In this document: positions 61,312 through 64,000 of the stretch, in pieces
How the letters are laid out: each line of letters starts with the position of its first letter
How positions within the stretch are numbered: the stretch's first letter is position 1
Translations under genes and position numbers: made by a program
Source of the DNA: Corynebacterium amycolatum SK46
GTDB taxonomy: Bacteria > Actinomycetota > Actinomycetes > Mycobacteriales > Mycobacteriaceae
Reading direction: 5' to 3'
Assembly (NCBI RefSeq): GCF_000173655.1
Contig: NZ_ABZU01000001.1
Span: 220,231-284,230 of the forward strand
DNA: 64,000 nucleotides
The notes under the pieces: model-generated
What the model was told of the DNA's origin: nothing
The model's database searches: none
Seen by the model: only the letters and a program-made list of their open reading frames with translations

Positions 61312-62558
61312 GGTCGAAGATTGTACCTTCTGCGTCCACGTCGACGTCTTATAACCTGCCGGACCCCACTACGACTTCTGGGACGCGCTCCCCTTGAACG
61401 GTCGTCGGCAAGCGCATTACGACGACGGAGGGTGAATACAACCGCGATGATAAGCAGGATCCCGAAGGTGAGAGCGACAAATTCAAACGGGAAAATTGTA
61501 GTGGCGACGGCGGCGTATGCGACGACCGACACCCATAGGTAAAGCACTAGCACCACACGGCGATGACTGTGCCCCATCGACAGGAGGCGGTGGTGAATAT
61601 GCATTTTGTCGGGTGAGAAGGGTGACTTACCCTGGCTGACGCGGCGAACAACAGCGAGAAGTAGGTCGAGCATTGGCACGCTAATTGCTGCGATGACGAC
61701 CACAATCGGCGAGATCAGAGCGATGACGTCGGCAGTGCCGTACATGGAGGGCGCGATGCGACCCGACGCCGACACCGATGCAGCAGCGAGCAGCAAACCG
61801 ATCATCATGGCGCCGGAATCGCCCATGAAAATGCGTGCGGGTTCGAAGTTGTGTGGCAAGAAGCCCAGACAAGCGCCGAGGAGACACGCGGAAATCATCG
61901 CGGGTGGATAGGCAGAGACAGTACCGCCTTGGTCATGGAGCATGACCATCGAATAGACAAGGATTGCAGCTGCGGCAATCATGCCGAGTCCAGCTGCGAG
62001 ACCGTCGATGCCGTCAACAAAGTTGAAGGCGTTAATCAATGCCACAGTAAATAGGACAGTCAAGACTGTGGACATGATTGGGTCGAGAATGAGCGTAGTA
62101 CCGCCACTAAAAGGGATATAGAGCAGATACCAATTGACACCCATAAATGACATCAAAAGTGCCGCCGCGACCTGCCCCACCAACTTCGTGAGGGCATCTA
62201 AGTCAAAGAGGTCATCCCAAATACCGACGATTAGCAAGAGCGACGCGGCCGCCACAACTGCCCTCATATCTGGAGTCATGGGCGGAAAACCACGGTTGAG
62301 GGCCGGCATCACCGAGGCAAGGGCGATAGCTGCGACCACCCCGGAGTACATCGCCACACCTCCGAGCCTGGGCTTCGGAATATCGTGGACATCGCGCGTG
62401 CGGGGCGCATCTAACCAGCCCGAGCGAACCAGCACATAACGCACTACTCCAGTGAGCAAATAGCTGACAGCAGCGGAAACTAAAACGAGCATGGCGAGCT
62501 CGCGGATGGGCACACCTGCCCCACCCGACTGGGCTGCCAATAAGCTCATGTCCGCCAC
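61308..62558 (-). CDS. wecA: WecA-type polyprenyl-phosphate GlcNAc-1-phosphate transferase
   Basis: WecA attaches GlcNAc 1-phosphate to decaprenyl phosphate, the first step of the mycolyl-arabinogalactan linker. The 416-residue protein has about ten helices with family motifs DIPKPRLGGVAMY, NAFNFVDGIDGLAAG (catalytic Asp pair) and the cytoplasmic loop PDKMHIHHRLLSMGH. The last 35 residues are very basic (RSRGARPRSRSGVRQVIRRR and more). A GTG at 62558 is used; ATG 62549 is possible. Confidence 0.95.
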   Translation of the reverse strand: MADMSLLAAQSGGAGVPIRELAMLVLVSAAVSYLLTGVVRYVLVRSGWLDAPRTRDVHDIPKPRLGGVAMYSGVVAAIALASVMPALNRGFPPMTPDMRAVVAAASLLLIVGIWDDLFDLDALTKLVGQVAAALLMSFMGVNWYLLYIPFSGGTTLILDPIMSTVLTVLFTVALINAFNFVDGIDGLAAGLGMIAAAAILVYSMVMLHDQGGTVSAYPPAMISACLLGACLGFLPHNFEPARIFMGDSGAMMIGLLLAAASVSASGRIAPSMYGTADVIALISPIVVVIAAISVPMLDLLLAVVRRVSQGKSPFSPDKMHIHHRLLSMGHSHRRVVLVLYLWVSVVAYAAVATTIFPFEFVALTFGILLIIAVVFTLRRRNALADDRSRGARPRSRSGVRQVIRRRRGRRRYNLRP

Positions 62559-62622
62559 TAGGTACTACTCACCCACACAATCGCTGCAGATACTAAACAG
62601 GAAAGACTTTAAGTAGCCAAGA

Positions 62623-63279
62623 CTACTGTCCCAGCAGTCGCTCGGGCGTAGTACTCAATACCTCGGCAACCGCCGCTGCTGACACAGCGCCTTCGCGCAG
62701 AATCCGCGGCACTGGAGTCGAGATATCGACAATCGTCGATGGGGTGCCAATCGTTGCTTCGCCGCCGTCGACGTAGACAGCCGCTTCCCCACCGAGCATC
62801 TGCTTGGCACGCACGGCATTGGTGGCCGGTGCCTGGCCGGAGATGTTCGCACTGGACACTGCCATCGGACCGGTGCGGCGCAGAATCTCGATGGCGATTG
62901 GGTGCAGCGGCATGCGCAGCATGACCGTACCCGCAGTATCACCAAGGTTCCACGGCAAGCTCGGCGCTTGGTTCACAACCAGCGACAGTCCGCCCGGCCA
63001 GAAAGCCTCCACCAGCGTGCGAGCAGCTGGTGAGTATTCGCGGACGAGCCCCTCAATCGTGTTCCAGGAACCCACCAGCACCGGTACCGGCATATCCGGG
63101 CCGCGGTGCTTGGCACGCAGCAAGGAGGCAACGGCCTGGTTATCGAAGGCATCACAGCCAAGGCCGTAGACGGTATCGGTAGGCATAACGACCAGCCGTC
63201 CTGCCTTCACAGCATCTACTGCTGCTGCAATTGCGCGTTCGCGGTTTTCATCTGTGCTGCAGTCCATAATCCTGCTCAT
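62623..63279 (-). CDS. L-threonylcarbamoyladenylate synthase (Sua5/YrdC type)
   Basis: It makes L-threonylcarbamoyl-AMP for the t6A37 modification of ANN-reading tRNAs. The 218-residue YrdC domain shows VVMPTDTVYGLGCDAF, the KxR-type motif LRAKHRGPDMPVPVLV and SSANISG. It has no long C-terminal Sua5 domain. It lies 37 bp after prmC and 64 bp before wecA. Confidence 0.95.
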   Translation of the reverse strand: MSRIMDCSTDENRERAIAAAVDAVKAGRLVVMPTDTVYGLGCDAFDNQAVASLLRAKHRGPDMPVPVLVGSWNTIEGLVREYSPAARTLVEAFWPGGLSLVVNQAPSLPWNLGDTAGTVMLRMPLHPIAIEILRRTGPMAVSSANISGQAPATNAVRAKQMLGGEAAVYVDGGEATIGTPSTIVDISTPVPRILREGAVSAAAVAEVLSTTPERLLGQ

Positions 63280-63316
63280 CAGATTTTTGCTCCTGCTTCA
63301 AAGTTTGCTTTTAAGA

Positions 63317-64000
63317 TCAATTCTTGCGTCCCACCGTAAAACGATCACGGCCTGCAAAGTCACGGCGGACCTCTACATCAGCGTAATCCCAGGTGTCCTT
63401 CAGCAGTGAACTGACATCGTCTCCCGAAGAGTCATCGTGCTCAATGCCGATGACTCCACCCGACCGCACCAGCGCATCCACTAGGTTCATCATAGGTCGA
63501 ATGACATCTAGCCCATCGTCGCCGCCAAAAACCGCAGAGTGCGGATCAGCTCTCACCTCGGGGGTAACCTCGGTGTCTTCGGGCACATATGGAGGGTTGG
63601 ACACAACAATGTCGGTCTCGCCTACCCAATCTGCGAGCTCACCACCATCATCAATCAGCTGATCATCCGTAACATCGCCAGCAATCAGACGCACACGCCC
63701 ATCGCCGTACGTCTCGATATTCTTCGCAGCCCACGCCCGTGCCCGCTCAGAGAGCTCCACAGCCACCACGTCCGCTTCGGGTACGGCATCGGCAATCGCC
63801 AACGCCAACGCACCGGATCCAGTACACAAGTCAACGATTTTCGGCTTGACGACGCCACTTGCGACCAGTTCACGGGCTCGATCGATCGCCCACTGCGCAA
63901 GCAGTTCCGTCTCCGGCCGGGGCACAAAAACACCGGGCCCAACCTGTAGTTCCAAGCTCATCATCGGCGCCGTACCGAGGATGTGCTGCAGTGGCTCACG
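63317..64000 (-). CDS. prmC: Release factor glutamine methyltransferase (5' end outside window)
   Basis: The frame is open to the right edge (reading REPLQHILGT at the window end), so the N-terminus is missing. It has VPRPETELLAQWA, motif I IVDLCTGSGALALAIA and the catalytic motif DIVVSNPPYVPEDTEVTPE that binds the glutamine of the release-factor GGQ loop. Position next to the Sua5 gene is usual, with prfA expected beyond the edge. Confidence 0.95.
   Translation of the reverse strand, partial: REPLQHILGTAPMMSLELQVGPGVFVPRPETELLAQWAIDRARELVASGVVKPKIVDLCTGSGALALAIADAVPEADVVAVELSERARAWAAKNIETYGDGRVRLIAGDVTDDQLIDDGGELADWVGETDIVVSNPPYVPEDTEVTPEVRADPHSAVFGGDDGLDVIRPMMNLVDALVRSGGVIGIEHDDSSGDDVSSLLKDTWDYADVEVRRDFAGRDRFTVGRKN

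Overview
This window is a chromosomal segment of a Corynebacterium species (Mycobacteriales, Actinomycetota). The evidence is a MscCG-type mechanosensitive channel between ilvBNC and ilvD, NucS mismatch endonuclease, the GlgE/GlgB alpha-glucan pair, a GatCAB-PfkA cluster, an actinobacterial atp operon followed by a DUF2550 gene, a WecA-type transferase, many apparently leaderless genes, and TANNNT-type -10 boxes. From memory, gene order follows the C. glutamicum chromosome almost throughout (in inverted orientation). The species cannot be fixed from sequence alone. I see no rRNA, tRNA, insertion sequence, prophage or CRISPR array.

Layout. 1-9.4 kb: a cut lipoprotein gene, the ilvBNC operon (minus strand, with a visible promoter and possible leader peptide), the MscCG channel gene, a small PH-like membrane protein and ilvD. 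9.4-16.8 kb: a beta-lactamase-fold secreted protein, a DoxX protein with a long acidic N-terminus, a lipoprotein, gatB, a methyltransferase and a membrane transporter. 17-23.9 kb: pfkA, a three-gene metal/siderophore-type ABC importer, gatA-gatC and an ACT-domain protein. 24-36.3 kb: glgP, ligA, a DnaQ-like exonuclease, an MmpL/TetR pair, a scar made of two fused gene remnants, an AAA ATPase behind a six-copy repeat array, a MetE-like gene and mnmA. 36.4-42.9 kb: cysteine desulfurase, etfB-etfA, a THUMP-like methyltransferase, a Nudix hydrolase and an ABC ATPase. 43-50.6 kb: glgE, glgB, a second beta-lactamase-fold lipoprotein, a small membrane protein and a His-rich CnoX-like co-chaperone. 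50.6-53.1 kb: MTH1187-like protein, methylmalonyl-CoA epimerase, a zinc-binding-like protein with nucS, and the DUF2550 gene. 53.2-64 kb: the whole atp operon (atpBEFHAGDC), an AtpI-like gene, wecA, a Sua5-type gene and the 3' part of prmC.

How it works together. Most genes are core metabolism: branched-chain amino acid synthesis (ilvB, ilvN, ilvC, ilvD), glycogen/alpha-glucan turnover (glgP, glgE, glgB), Glu/Asp-tRNA amidation (gatA, gatB, gatC), tRNA thiolation and t6A (cysteine desulfurase, mnmA, Sua5), genome maintenance (ligA, nucS, exonuclease) and oxidative phosphorylation (atp, etf).

The accessory region is 28.7-35.2 kb. The DnaQ-like exonuclease and the MetE-like gene each occur once intact and once as a 3' remnant, and the two remnants are fused tail to tail. 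One cassette (MmpL + TetR) lies between the intact exonuclease and the MetE-like remnant. A second (AAA ATPase with its repeat array) lies between the exonuclease remnant and the intact MetE-like gene. This looks like two alternative versions of one insertion site joined by recombination, and it is the most interesting part of the window. Here and elsewhere I moved several starts inward from the longest reading frame; the reason is given in each entry.
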